This document shows, piece after piece, positions 9,630-18,087 of a stretch of 37,367 nt of DNA. How positions within the stretch are numbered: the stretch's first letter is position 1; each line of letters starts with the position of its first letter. A program made the translations under genes and the position numbers. This stretch comes from Bacteroidetes bacterium QS_3_64_15 (lineage in GTDB: Bacteria; Bacteroidota; Rhodothermia; Rhodothermales; Salinibacteraceae), in the NCBI GenBank assembly GCA_003022565.1, contig PXTN01000123.1, forward strand, positions 1-37,367, read 5' to 3'. The notes below the pieces were generated by a model. That model searched no databases, was not told the origin of the DNA, and was given only the letters and a program-made list of their open reading frames with translations.

Positions 9630-10034
9630 CGTTGTGAGAGATCAATCGGCGACCGCTGCTCTCAGTAACGAAGACCTGAAAAAGTGAGGCTTCTCCGACA
9701 GGTACCGGACCTGTCTCGCAATCCGACTTGACATTTACCCAATGGTGAGGTCGGGGTGACGGGCCAGTCCACGGGTTCTGCGATCGCTTGCTGACTGGAA
9801 CCAAGAATGAGCGTTGACAGAGCCCCACTCGGTCCAGAGACGCTGATCTGCGCTCCCGTCGGACTCACCGAAAAGCAGGAGGTGACATTGCTTCGCAGCG
9901 GGCATCGGGCGAGTGGATACGACGCCTTGTCGGCCCCCACGTCCAATTCCAATCCGGACAGTGCGACTGGCAGTACCGACGCGAGGCCTCCACTCCCATA
10001 CCCCCAGAAATCCCTCTTCAGCGCCCACAGACGC

Positions 10035-10069
10035 AAAAAAGCCCGCCTCAGCGACAAGCTGAACCGGGC
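10035..10069 (-). terminator. Rho-independent terminator downstream of tRNA-Arg
   Basis: Minus strand GCCCGGTTCAGC-TTGTC-GCTGAGGCGGGC followed by TTTTTT. Confidence 0.8.
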
Positions 10070-10078
10070 GTCGAGTCG

Positions 10079-10152
10079 TGCGCTCGGGAGGATTCGAACC
10101 CCCGGCCTTCGGTACCGGAAACCGATGCTCTGTCCGACTGAGCTACGAGCGC
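10079..10152 (-). tRNA. tRNA-Arg (anticodon CCG)
   Basis: Minus strand GCGCTCG TA GCTC AGTCGGACA GAGC A TCGGT TTCCGGT ACCGA AGGCC GGGGG TTCGAAT CCTCC CGAGCGC A; complete cloverleaf, loop TTCCGGT gives anticodon CCG. Confidence 0.95.
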
Positions 10153-10308
10153 AAGGAGAGAGGATACCTGGCGGTCGCGTGTGGGGACCACTATGTTCGG
10201 CGCGGGTCCCAAAATGTTCCTACGAAGAATCCGCGAAGGGGCAAACAGGCGGAGGCCCTGTACTTTCAATCCGGCGCTTCCGACTCCCGCCTCGGCGCTT
10301 TCCCTCTC

Positions 10309-11298
10309 GTGGCCTCAATCCCCTCCGCGTCCCGACAGCCGTCGGGGCCGACCCTTCTCGATCCCTGGAGCCGCCCGGGCCGTCTTCCGCTGAATGGGCC
10401 CCTCGAACGATCGTCGGTCGACCGGACGACCCTCAGCTTCGTGACGGGGCTCCTGGGCCTTGGGGCGGCCTTCATCCTCTTCCAGTTCATCCTGACGCCG
10501 ATCATTCTGGTCCTCCAGATTGCGATGGCGGAGGGAGGACTGTCGATGGAGGCGCTCAACAGTCCGGAGCAACTGCTGGCGAGCTACACGCGGGAGCTCA
10601 TCCTCAGCAACAGCATTGGACAGGTTATAGGGCTAGCAATTCCCGCCCTGCTGGCGGCCCGGCTCCATTCCTCCGAGTGGGTTGGCTATCTGCGCCTCCG
10701 GAGCGTGGACGGACGGCTCCTGCTGCTAGCGTTGGTCGGGGTGGTCGGCCTGCAGCCGGTGACGCAATGGCTCGCAGAGCTCAACCGAGAGCTTCCGCTC
10801 CCTGAATCGGCGCGGCTGGTCGAGCAGTCCCAACTCGAACTCATCCGGCGCGTTCTTGAGAGCGACCTGGGACTCGTGTTCAACGTGGTGATGCTGGCCC
10901 TGGTGCCGGGCGTCTGCGAGGAACTCCTGTTTCGGGGGTACGCGCAGCGTCAATTCGAACGGGCCGCCGGGCCGGCCGGGGGCATCATTCTGGCCGGGGG
11001 GCTGTTTGGCCTTTATCACCTCCGGCCCTCCCAGCTCCTCCCACTGATCATGCTGGGCCTGTACATGGCCTATCTGGCATGGCGAACCGGCAGCCTCCTC
11101 CCGGCCATGGCCGTCCACGTCGCCCACAACGGATTCGCCGTGTTGGCCGCCCGGTACGTCGAGACGAGCCCCCGCTACGACCTGGAGGCGATCGAACAGG
11201 CCTCTATGCCCTGGTACGCCGTCCTACTGGGGTTCGTCATTGTCGGCGGCGTCCTCTATGTTATGCACACGCTCGCCCCTCACGTCCGGGACGAGTGA
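10309..11298 (+). CDS. CPBP family intramembrane metalloprotease (CAAX/Abi)
   Basis: PGVCEELLFRGYAQRQFER, GGLFGLYHLRPSQLLPLIMLGLYMAYLAWRTGSLLPAMAVHVAHNGFAV; upstream part of ORF overlaps the tRNA, so GTG 10309 preferred. Confidence 0.88.
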   Translation: MASIPSASRQPSGPTLLDPWSRPGRLPLNGPLERSSVDRTTLSFVTGLLGLGAAFILFQFILTPIILVLQIAMAEGGLSMEALNSPEQLLASYTRELILSNSIGQVIGLAIPALLAARLHSSEWVGYLRLRSVDGRLLLLALVGVVGLQPVTQWLAELNRELPLPESARLVEQSQLELIRRVLESDLGLVFNVVMLALVPGVCEELLFRGYAQRQFERAAGPAGGIILAGGLFGLYHLRPSQLLPLIMLGLYMAYLAWRTGSLLPAMAVHVAHNGFAVLAARYVETSPRYDLEAIEQASMPWYAVLLGFVIVGGVLYVMHTLAPHVRDE

Positions 11299-11341
11299 CC
11301 AGGGGCGCCGCTCTTCTAATCCATGACTGATCTCTCATCCC

Positions 11342-11713
11342 ATGAGCAAACACGAGGACTGGGTAAGCGTCTTTCGGACCAGCACCGATTACGAGGCCGA
11401 CCTTGTGCGGGATCGGCTCGACGACAGCGGCATTCCGGCCGTCGTGCTTACGCAGCGCGACCACGCGTTCAACCTGACCGTGGGCGACCTCGCGTCGGTG
11501 CACGTGATGGTGCCCCCTGAGCAAGCCGACCAGGCGGTCGCGCTGTTGGAGGAGCAGCTTACCGATGAGGAATTGGAGGAGGCGGCCCTTGGGGCCGATC
11601 CGGACGCCCCGTCCGCGAACACGCCGGAGGAGGATTCGAAGCTCGATTCCGGCCACGAGCACATGGACCTTGGGCCGCCGGACGAGGAGGGGAGTGAGGA
11701 TGAATCCGCGTGA
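11342..11713 (+). CDS. DUF2007 domain (putative signal transducing) protein
   Basis: WVSVFRTSTDYEADLVRDRLDDSGIPAVVLTQRDHAFNLTVGDLASVHVMVPPEQADQAVALLEE. Confidence 0.85.
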   Translation: MSKHEDWVSVFRTSTDYEADLVRDRLDDSGIPAVVLTQRDHAFNLTVGDLASVHVMVPPEQADQAVALLEEQLTDEELEEAALGADPDAPSANTPEEDSKLDSGHEHMDLGPPDEEGSEDESA

Positions 11714-12579
11714 CGCCGGCGGCGTCGGTACGGTGGTTGGAAGAAGCACATCTCGGACCCGTGAGTGACAATCTCCGCCGGGTCGTCACGGCCCTGCTGA
11801 CGGCCCCGGTTGTTCTGGTGTTGGCGTATCTGGGCGGATGGGCGTTTGCGGCGTTTGTAGCGCTCATCGGGGTGCTGGGCCAGCGCGAGCTCTACCAGAT
11901 GGCCCGCCAGGCGGGGGCGCAGCCCCACCGGACCGGCGGATTTGTGCTGGGGGGCCTGGTCGTGGCCACCGTGCTCCGCCCGACGCTCTGGCCTCTCGGG
12001 GCGATGGTGCTGTTGCTCTTTGTGGTAAGCGCCCCCCTACTGCTTCCGCAGGAGGACTTTCTGGTGAGCTTCACGGTGACCATCGCGGGGATCGTGTACC
12101 CGACGGCCCTGCTCGGAAGTCTCGTGTGGCTGCGGGAGGTGCGAAGCGCGGCGGTGACTGACGACGTTGCGTTCCGGCTGGTGCTGTTTGTTCTCTTGGT
12201 CGTGTGGGCCACCGACGTCGCGGCCTACTACGTGGGGCGAACGATCGGGCGCCGTCCCCTTGCGCCCACCATCTCCCCGAACAAGACGTGGGAGGGAACG
12301 CTCGGGGGGCTCGGCGCGGCGCTCGTCATTGGGCTTGCGCTCAAGCTTACGCTGGTCGACCTGCTGGCGTGGCCGCACGTCGCCGCGGTCATCGTCATTG
12401 GAGGGGGCATCAGTCAGTTGGGGGACCTTCTGGAGAGCACGCTCAAGCGCTCCACCAACGTGGACGATTCCAGTCAGTTGCTGCCGGGCCACGGTGGAAT
12501 GCTCGACCGCTTCGACGCCATGGCGGTGGCGGCGCCGCTCATCGTGCTGTACCTCCATCTGGTGGCCGGACTGTTTTAG
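11710..12579 (+). CDS. cdsA: Phosphatidate cytidylyltransferase
   Basis: Signature PTISPNKTWEGTLGG...GDLLESTLKRSTNVDDSSQLLPGHGGMLDRFDAM; alternative GTG start at 11761. Confidence 0.95.
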   Translation: MTPAASVRWLEEAHLGPVSDNLRRVVTALLTAPVVLVLAYLGGWAFAAFVALIGVLGQRELYQMARQAGAQPHRTGGFVLGGLVVATVLRPTLWPLGAMVLLLFVVSAPLLLPQEDFLVSFTVTIAGIVYPTALLGSLVWLREVRSAAVTDDVAFRLVLFVLLVVWATDVAAYYVGRTIGRRPLAPTISPNKTWEGTLGGLGAALVIGLALKLTLVDLLAWPHVAAVIVIGGGISQLGDLLESTLKRSTNVDDSSQLLPGHGGMLDRFDAMAVAAPLIVLYLHLVAGLF

Positions 12580-12606
12580 GGACAGGTGGCTTTAGGGACA
12601 GGTGGC
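12575..12606 (+). repeat. Perfect 16-bp tandem duplication across the cdsA stop codon
   Basis: tttagggacaggtggc at 12575-12590 and 12591-12606. Confidence 0.95.
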
Positions 12607-12616
12607 CGGGACAGCT

Positions 12617-12698
12617 CGTAGTGCGTGGTATGTATACGTTCTCGGAAAGAAAGGATCCGCAATACGAAATACGCACTACGCACCACGCAATACGCGCG
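12617..12698. repeat. Intergenic inverted-repeat islet B (GTAGTGCGT / ACGCACTAC words)
   Basis: Left cgtagtgcgtggtatgtatacg (12617-12638); right cgcaatacgaaatacgcactacgcaccacgcaatacgcgcg (12658-12698). Confidence 0.75.
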
Positions 12699-12841
12699 TT
12701 CAGGGACGCTGGAATTTTGGTTCAATTGACCCGATCCTCTGTCGAAGGTCGAACGGACGCTTTTCGTACCGACAGGAACGACGGCTCCGACGTGAGAGTT
12801 ACTTTTGACGTACGAATCTTCGACAGTGAACCGGCGCAGAT

Positions 12842-13042
12842 ATGGGTCTTTTCAGCGCAGGGCGTGGGCCCCGAACGTTCGAGTACGAGCCTCGGCACTA
12901 CGATCCGGAGGGGGATGAGGACCGAGACATCAAGCGCCGAATGAAGTCTCGACGCGCCCGTCAAGCGCAAAATGGCCCGCTGAGTCTCCTCTTCTTCCTT
13001 GCGCTGTTGTTCCTCACGCTGCTCCTCTACTACTCGCTGTAA
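12842..13042 (+). CDS. Small conserved tail-anchored membrane protein
   Basis: 66 aa MGLFSAGRGPRTFEYEPRHYDPEGDEDRDIKRRMKSRRARQ + C-terminal TM LLFFLALLFLTLLLYYSL; resembles small Bacteroidota proteins with F.Y.PR.YDP, from memory. Confidence 0.75.
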   Translation: MGLFSAGRGPRTFEYEPRHYDPEGDEDRDIKRRMKSRRARQAQNGPLSLLFFLALLFLTLLLYYSL

Positions 13043-13063
13043 GCGCACCACTCCGTTCCTGCC

Positions 13064-15061
13064 GTGGCCGACGAGTCCACCGCGACCGAGGGCCTCATTG
13101 AGGTCATGTCCGATCGCCTCGCCAACCAGATTGCGGCGGGGGAGGTGGTGCAACGGCCCGCGTCGGTGGCGAAGGAGTTGATTGAAAACGCGCTTGACGC
13201 AGGAGCCTCGTCCGTGGAGGTGCTCCTGAAAGACGCCGGCACCACCCTCGTGCAGGTCCTCGACGACGGCTGTGGCATGGGGCCGGCCGATGCCGAGCGC
13301 TGCTTCGAACGGCACGCGACCAGCAAGGTGCGCTCGGTGGACGACCTGCAGGGCATCCGGACGCTCGGCTTCCGGGGGGAGGCGCTCGCGTCCATCGCCG
13401 CCGTGGCGCAGGTGACCCTCAAGACGAAGCGGGTGGAGGACGAGGCCGGCACCCTGGTTCGGGTGGAGGGGGGCGAACAGGTTGAAACGCGCCCCTGCGC
13501 GATCCCCGACGGTACGTCGGTCGCCGTCCGCAACCTCTTTTACAACGTCCCGGCCCGGCGCAACTTTCTGAAGACGCCGGCGACGGAGCTCAAGCACCTC
13601 ACGCAGACCGTCCAGTCGCTGGCCCTGGCCAATCCGGAGGTCGCGGTCCGCCTCGAACACGACGGCCACGAGCACTACGACCTCCCTGCCGCTCCGGACG
13701 ACGACTGGCACGCGGCCACCCGGGCTCGCATCCTCGGTCTCTATGGTGGCGAGCACGAGGACGAGCTGGTGCCGGTTCAGGATTCGTCGAGCGATCTTAC
13801 GGTGCGCGGGTTCGTGGGGGCGCCGTCATTTCACCGCAAGACCCGGGGCGAGCAGTTTCTGTTCGTCAACGGCCGGGCCGTGAGCGATCGGTACCTGAGC
13901 CACGCGGTTAAGAAGGCCTACGGCGAGCTGGTGCCGGACGGGGCGTTTCCATTTTTCGCCCTCTTTCTGACGATGAAGCCGCAGCGCGTGGACGTAAACG
14001 TGCATCCGCAGAAGGAGGAGGTGAAGTTTGACGATCGGAGCGGCATCTACGCGTTTCTCCGGAGCGCCGTGCGCGAAGCCCTCGGGCGCGTCCACGTGTC
14101 CCCACAGCTCGATGGGGACGGAGAGCGCGACACAGACGCTCCGGCAGACGACGAGGGGCCGTCTGCGAACGGGACCTCCCGGTCTTCCGGAGAGGGCGAT
14201 TCCTCGTCGGGCCGGTCCGCGCCGACCTCGTTCCAGCCCCGCCGGTCGTCCGACGATTCGTCGTCGACCACCAGCGGCCGTTCGTCGTCCCGTCCCTCCC
14301 CGTCGCGGTCGCGCGGGCAGGAGCGGAGCGATTCCTCCGTGCCCCCCGGCGACCAGTCCGACGCCCTGTACCGCCCGCCGGACGAGGCGCCCGACGACAC
14401 CTCGCCGGACTCCGCCCTCCGTCCGGATCGGGAGGACTCGGACTCTGCGTCGGACCCGGACACTGAGTCGGACCCAGAGGAACCGTCGGGCCAGGATCGG
14501 CGCCTGGTGTGGGGACTGCACGACACCTACGTCGTGACCCCGACCGACACCGGCATGATGATCGTGGACCAGCGGGCGGCGCACCTGCGCATTCTCTACG
14601 AGCGAGCACAGGCCCATCTCCGGCAACAGCGGGGCGAATCGCAGCGCCTGCTCTTCCCGCACACCATCGACTTGTCGCCTGCCGAGGTGGAGCTGTTGGA
14701 GGAGCTGCGCGACGACCTCGACGCGCTCGGCTTCGAATGGGAGCGCCTCAGCGGGCGCACCGTCTCCGTCCGCGGCGTGCCCACCGACGTGCCGGACGGC
14801 GACGAGGACGCAATCCTGGAAGAGATTCTGGAGCAGTACACCTCCGGCCAAGGACCGGTCGACGACGAGCGGCGGGAGCACCTCGCCAAGACGATGGCCC
14901 AGCGCAGCGCGGTGGAGCGAGGGCAGCCACTGTCGGCGGACGAGCGGCGCGCCCTCCTGGACGACCTCTTCGACTGCGAGATGCCGTACGCCGACCCCAC
15001 CGGCACGCCGACCATCGTGAAGCTGTCGATGGAGGAGCTCGCCGATCGGTTTGGGCGGTAA
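13064..15061 (+). CDS. mutL: DNA mismatch repair protein MutL
   Basis: GHKL motifs IAAGEVVQRPASVAKELIENALDAGA, DDGCGM, TLGFRGEALASIA; NVHPQKEEV; acidic linker; C-terminal dimerisation domain. Confidence 0.97.
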   Translation: MADESTATEGLIEVMSDRLANQIAAGEVVQRPASVAKELIENALDAGASSVEVLLKDAGTTLVQVLDDGCGMGPADAERCFERHATSKVRSVDDLQGIRTLGFRGEALASIAAVAQVTLKTKRVEDEAGTLVRVEGGEQVETRPCAIPDGTSVAVRNLFYNVPARRNFLKTPATELKHLTQTVQSLALANPEVAVRLEHDGHEHYDLPAAPDDDWHAATRARILGLYGGEHEDELVPVQDSSSDLTVRGFVGAPSFHRKTRGEQFLFVNGRAVSDRYLSHAVKKAYGELVPDGAFPFFALFLTMKPQRVDVNVHPQKEEVKFDDRSGIYAFLRSAVREALGRVHVSPQLDGDGERDTDAPADDEGPSANGTSRSSGEGDSSSGRSAPTSFQPRRSSDDSSSTTSGRSSSRPSPSRSRGQERSDSSVPPGDQSDALYRPPDEAPDDTSPDSALRPDREDSDSASDPDTESDPEEPSGQDRRLVWGLHDTYVVTPTDTGMMIVDQRAAHLRILYERAQAHLRQQRGESQRLLFPHTIDLSPAEVELLEELRDDLDALGFEWERLSGRTVSVRGVPTDVPDGDEDAILEEILEQYTSGQGPVDDERREHLAKTMAQRSAVERGQPLSADERRALLDDLFDCEMPYADPTGTPTIVKLSMEELADRFGR

Positions 15062-15306
15062 CCGACTGCGTTCGCTTTGCGGTGTTGTGCAGGGGCAAAG
15101 TCGTCCGTCCCAGCAACGCATCGGGGTACGGCACGCGCCGTGAGAGGAACAGCCGCACATGCCTCGCACGTAGCGGTGGTCGAGCGTACCTTCACCCCGG
15201 ACCTAATCGGAGCCACCGGTCAGTCCCCCATCGGCGGAGTTGAAACCCCCGTCCTCGAATCTGATTTCTCCTTATTCGACGCCTGCGTTACCGCTCGCTC
15301 TAATCG

Positions 15307-16560
15307 ATGACTGCACCGTCCGACCAAGGCCAGGCCGACCGTCCCCCCGACCCGCCGCCCGGGGACGGAGCGCGGGGAACCGGTCGACCCTCAGGATCGC
15401 CACGTGGGGAGGACGTGTCGTTGCTGGACATTTTGCTCATCTTGGCCCGCCACAAGACGCTCATCGTGCGGACGGTGCTCATCTTTGGGTTGCTGGGCGT
15501 CACGTACGCGCTGTTGGCCCCGGAGGAGTTCACCTCAGAAGCGCGAGTGGTGCGGGAGGCTCAGACAGATGGAGACGTCAGCCTTCCCGGAGGGATTTCT
15601 CCAGGGGCGCTCTCGGGCCTGGGCATCAATTTAGGAGGCGCCTCCAGTGGGCTGACGTCGCAGGCATTTCCCGACGTGCTGAATAGCCGAGAGGTGCGAC
15701 TTGCTGTCGTGCGCGACACGTTTCGATTTCCAGACGCCGAACAGCGCATGACGTTTGTGGATTACGTGAACCGTCCCCCGGGAGTGTTGGGGTACGTGCT
15801 GAATTACACAATCAAGTTGCCCTGGACGCTCAAAGACGCGCTCGGACGTGCAATTTCGACCTCGCCCGCGCCAGCGGGGACGACCGAGGCTGGAGAGCCG
15901 CTGATTCCGAGCGAGGAGGAGGACGAGGCGCTGGAGGCCATCGATGATATGGTGTCGGCTTCCGCTGACCAAGAGACAGGGCTCATGACCATCTCCGTGA
16001 CGGCGAGGGGACCGCGTTTGGCGGCGGATCTCACAGAGAGTTTCCTCAATCACTTTACGACGCGGGTTCGCGAGATCCGCACGGAAAAGGTGCGGGAGCG
16101 TCTCCAGTTCGTGGAGGGGCGTTTTCAGGAGGTGGAGGAGGAATTGGAGACGGCAGAGGAGCGTCTTGCGCAATTTCTGGAGCGGAACCAGAACCCGACG
16201 ACCGCCACACTGCAATTTCGCCGGGACCGACTGCAACGGCAGGTCAGCTTCAAGGAGCAGCTATACAGCGAGCTGCAGAGTCAACTCACGCAGACCCGCC
16301 TCGACCTGCAGCGTCAGCAGCCAGTGGTCACTGTCGTGGAGGAACCTGTTCCACCTGTAGAAAAAAGTGCGCCGTACCGGTTTCTCATCGTGCTGATGAG
16401 CCTGATCCTGGGGGGGGTCGTCGGTGTTGGCCTCGGGTTCGGATGGAAGCTCTTTGCTGATCGGTCGGAAGAACCGGAAGGCCGTAAAAAAATTGAAGAG
16501 GTCCAGGAGGCACTCATGCCAGGTGTTCTGAAACGAGGATTTAGAGAGCCGGAGAAATGA
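15307..16560 (+). CDS. Wzz/GNVR chain-length determinant family protein
   Basis: N-terminal TM, coiled-coil FVEGRFQEVEEELETAEERLAQFLERNQNPTT, Pro-rich motif EEPVPPVEKSAPYRFLIVLMSLILGGVVGVGLGFG. Confidence 0.9.
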   Translation: MTAPSDQGQADRPPDPPPGDGARGTGRPSGSPRGEDVSLLDILLILARHKTLIVRTVLIFGLLGVTYALLAPEEFTSEARVVREAQTDGDVSLPGGISPGALSGLGINLGGASSGLTSQAFPDVLNSREVRLAVVRDTFRFPDAEQRMTFVDYVNRPPGVLGYVLNYTIKLPWTLKDALGRAISTSPAPAGTTEAGEPLIPSEEEDEALEAIDDMVSASADQETGLMTISVTARGPRLAADLTESFLNHFTTRVREIRTEKVRERLQFVEGRFQEVEEELETAEERLAQFLERNQNPTTATLQFRRDRLQRQVSFKEQLYSELQSQLTQTRLDLQRQQPVVTVVEEPVPPVEKSAPYRFLIVLMSLILGGVVGVGLGFGWKLFADRSEEPEGRKKIEEVQEALMPGVLKRGFREPEK

Positions 16561-16677
16561 TTGTCACGGCGTGCAGATACCACGCGGACCTGTTCACACC
16601 AGCGGGTAAGGAGGCGACTTTCATCTGCGCTGGAGAGGAAAAGGGAACCCTAGCTTCCAGAAGAAGGATCAGACCCA

Positions 16678-18087
16678 GTGGCCGAAGGCAAACAGACGGA
16701 CTCGTTGAATGAGCTGGTAGACCCCACCGGTGATCCGGGGGAAAAGCTCTGGTCACGCGTGCGCCGACTCTGGGGCCGAGTAAAGGAGGAAGGCCTTGTT
16801 GCTACGCTGATTCGGGAGGCAGGAGGAGCGTTTGTCGTAAGGGTCATAGGAGCTGGGGTTGCCTTTGGGGCTCAGGTTCTCCTCGCACGCTGGATGGGCG
16901 TCCGGAGCTACGGCATCTTCACCTTCGTATGGACGTGGATCACCGTACTCGTTTTGTTCGGTCGGTTGGGCGTCGACAAGGCCCTCATCCGGTACGTGCC
17001 CGGATATCGGGACGACCAGCGGTGGGAAAAACTACGGGGGCTCCTTCAGTTTGGCGGTCGTCTCGTGGGGGCCGTATGCGTGGGGCTCTCGGTGGTGGGG
17101 GCCGCGGTAGTGTGGTGGTTCAGGGGCGGGATGCCCGAGGGACAGCTCGTTACGTTCTGGGTGGCGTTCCTAATGCTCCCGCTGCTGGGACTCATGCAGA
17201 CGGGGAAAGGAGCACTACAGGCGTTCAAAAGCGCGATACGGGCCTACATTCCGGACCTTGTGGTGCGGCACGTAGCCGTCGTCGCGGTGGGCGGACTTCT
17301 CTTCCTGAGCGTTCCAGGCCGGCTCTCGGCGCCGCAGGGGATGGCCGCCATGCTGATGGCCGTGCTATGTTGCCTCGTGCTTACCGGATGGTGGCTCGCT
17401 CAAACTGCCCCCGCCGAAACGTGGCGGGCGGGCACGGTCTGGGACTCGAAAACGTGGATGTCGTCGATGGTGCCCATGATGCTCATTGCCGGCATGCACC
17501 TGCTGCTAAAGCGGACGGACCTGATCATGCTGGGCCTGCTCGTGGGACCGGAGGCGGCGGGAACGTATGGGGCCGCAGCGCGCGTCTCCGAGCTGTCCTA
17601 TTTCGGCCTGCAGTCGGCCAACGCGATCATGGCCCCGCTCATCGCGGAGCTCTATCATTCAGATCGGCATTCCGACCTCCAGCAAATTGTGACCTGGACG
17701 GCACGCGGGAGCTTTGGGCTCTACCTAATCGTCGCGGCGGCCCTGGTGGGCGCAGGGACCTATGTGCTCGCTCTCTTCGGGGACGCATTCGTCGCCGGGT
17801 ACGGGGCACTCGTTCTGCTGCTGGGGGGACAGTTTGCCAACACGGCCGCCGGCTCGGTCGGATTCTTGATGATGATGACGGGGCACGAAAAGGAGTCCGC
17901 CCAAATTCTCGCCGTCGCAGTAACCATAAACATCCTCCTGAACTACGGGCTCATTCCGGTCTATGGGCTCGAAGGGGCCGGAATTGCCACGGCGTCGACC
18001 GCGCTTCTCTGGAATGCATGGATGGGGGGGTACGTGTGGCGAACCGTTGGAATCAACGCAACCGTCTTCGCTACACGCAATGAGTGA
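16678..18087 (+). CDS. Polysaccharide flippase (MOP superfamily, Wzx-like)
   Basis: VIGAGVAFGAQVLLARWMGVRSYGIFTFVWTW..., multiple TM segments, GTG start; next gene overlaps its stop. Confidence 0.9.
   Translation: MAEGKQTDSLNELVDPTGDPGEKLWSRVRRLWGRVKEEGLVATLIREAGGAFVVRVIGAGVAFGAQVLLARWMGVRSYGIFTFVWTWITVLVLFGRLGVDKALIRYVPGYRDDQRWEKLRGLLQFGGRLVGAVCVGLSVVGAAVVWWFRGGMPEGQLVTFWVAFLMLPLLGLMQTGKGALQAFKSAIRAYIPDLVVRHVAVVAVGGLLFLSVPGRLSAPQGMAAMLMAVLCCLVLTGWWLAQTAPAETWRAGTVWDSKTWMSSMVPMMLIAGMHLLLKRTDLIMLGLLVGPEAAGTYGAAARVSELSYFGLQSANAIMAPLIAELYHSDRHSDLQQIVTWTARGSFGLYLIVAAALVGAGTYVLALFGDAFVAGYGALVLLLGGQFANTAAGSVGFLMMMTGHEKESAQILAVAVTINILLNYGLIPVYGLEGAGIATASTALLWNAWMGGYVWRTVGINATVFATRNE

Larger units (their letters stand above)
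7960..9700 (+). mobile_element. IS110/IS1111-family insertion sequence (ends approximate)
   Basis: Transposase ORF plus exact 13-nt inverted repeat GAAGCCTCACTTT (7971-7983) / AAAGTGAGGCTTC (9681-9693) as candidate subterminal IRs; termini not proven. Confidence 0.55.

Noticed and set aside
9265-9828. 187-aa minus-strand ORF beyond the transposase
   Set aside because: No domain pattern; overlaps the transposase tail in antisense and the candidate structured RNA region.
13826-15169. 447-aa minus-strand ORF antisense to mutL (and 344-aa ORF 12722-13756)
   Set aside because: Antisense to a clear MutL; Arg/His-rich low-quality translations.
16929-18083. 384-aa plus-strand ORF inside the flippase gene
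   Set aside because: Out-of-frame translation of the flippase; Arg/Gly/Ala-rich, no hydrophobic segments.
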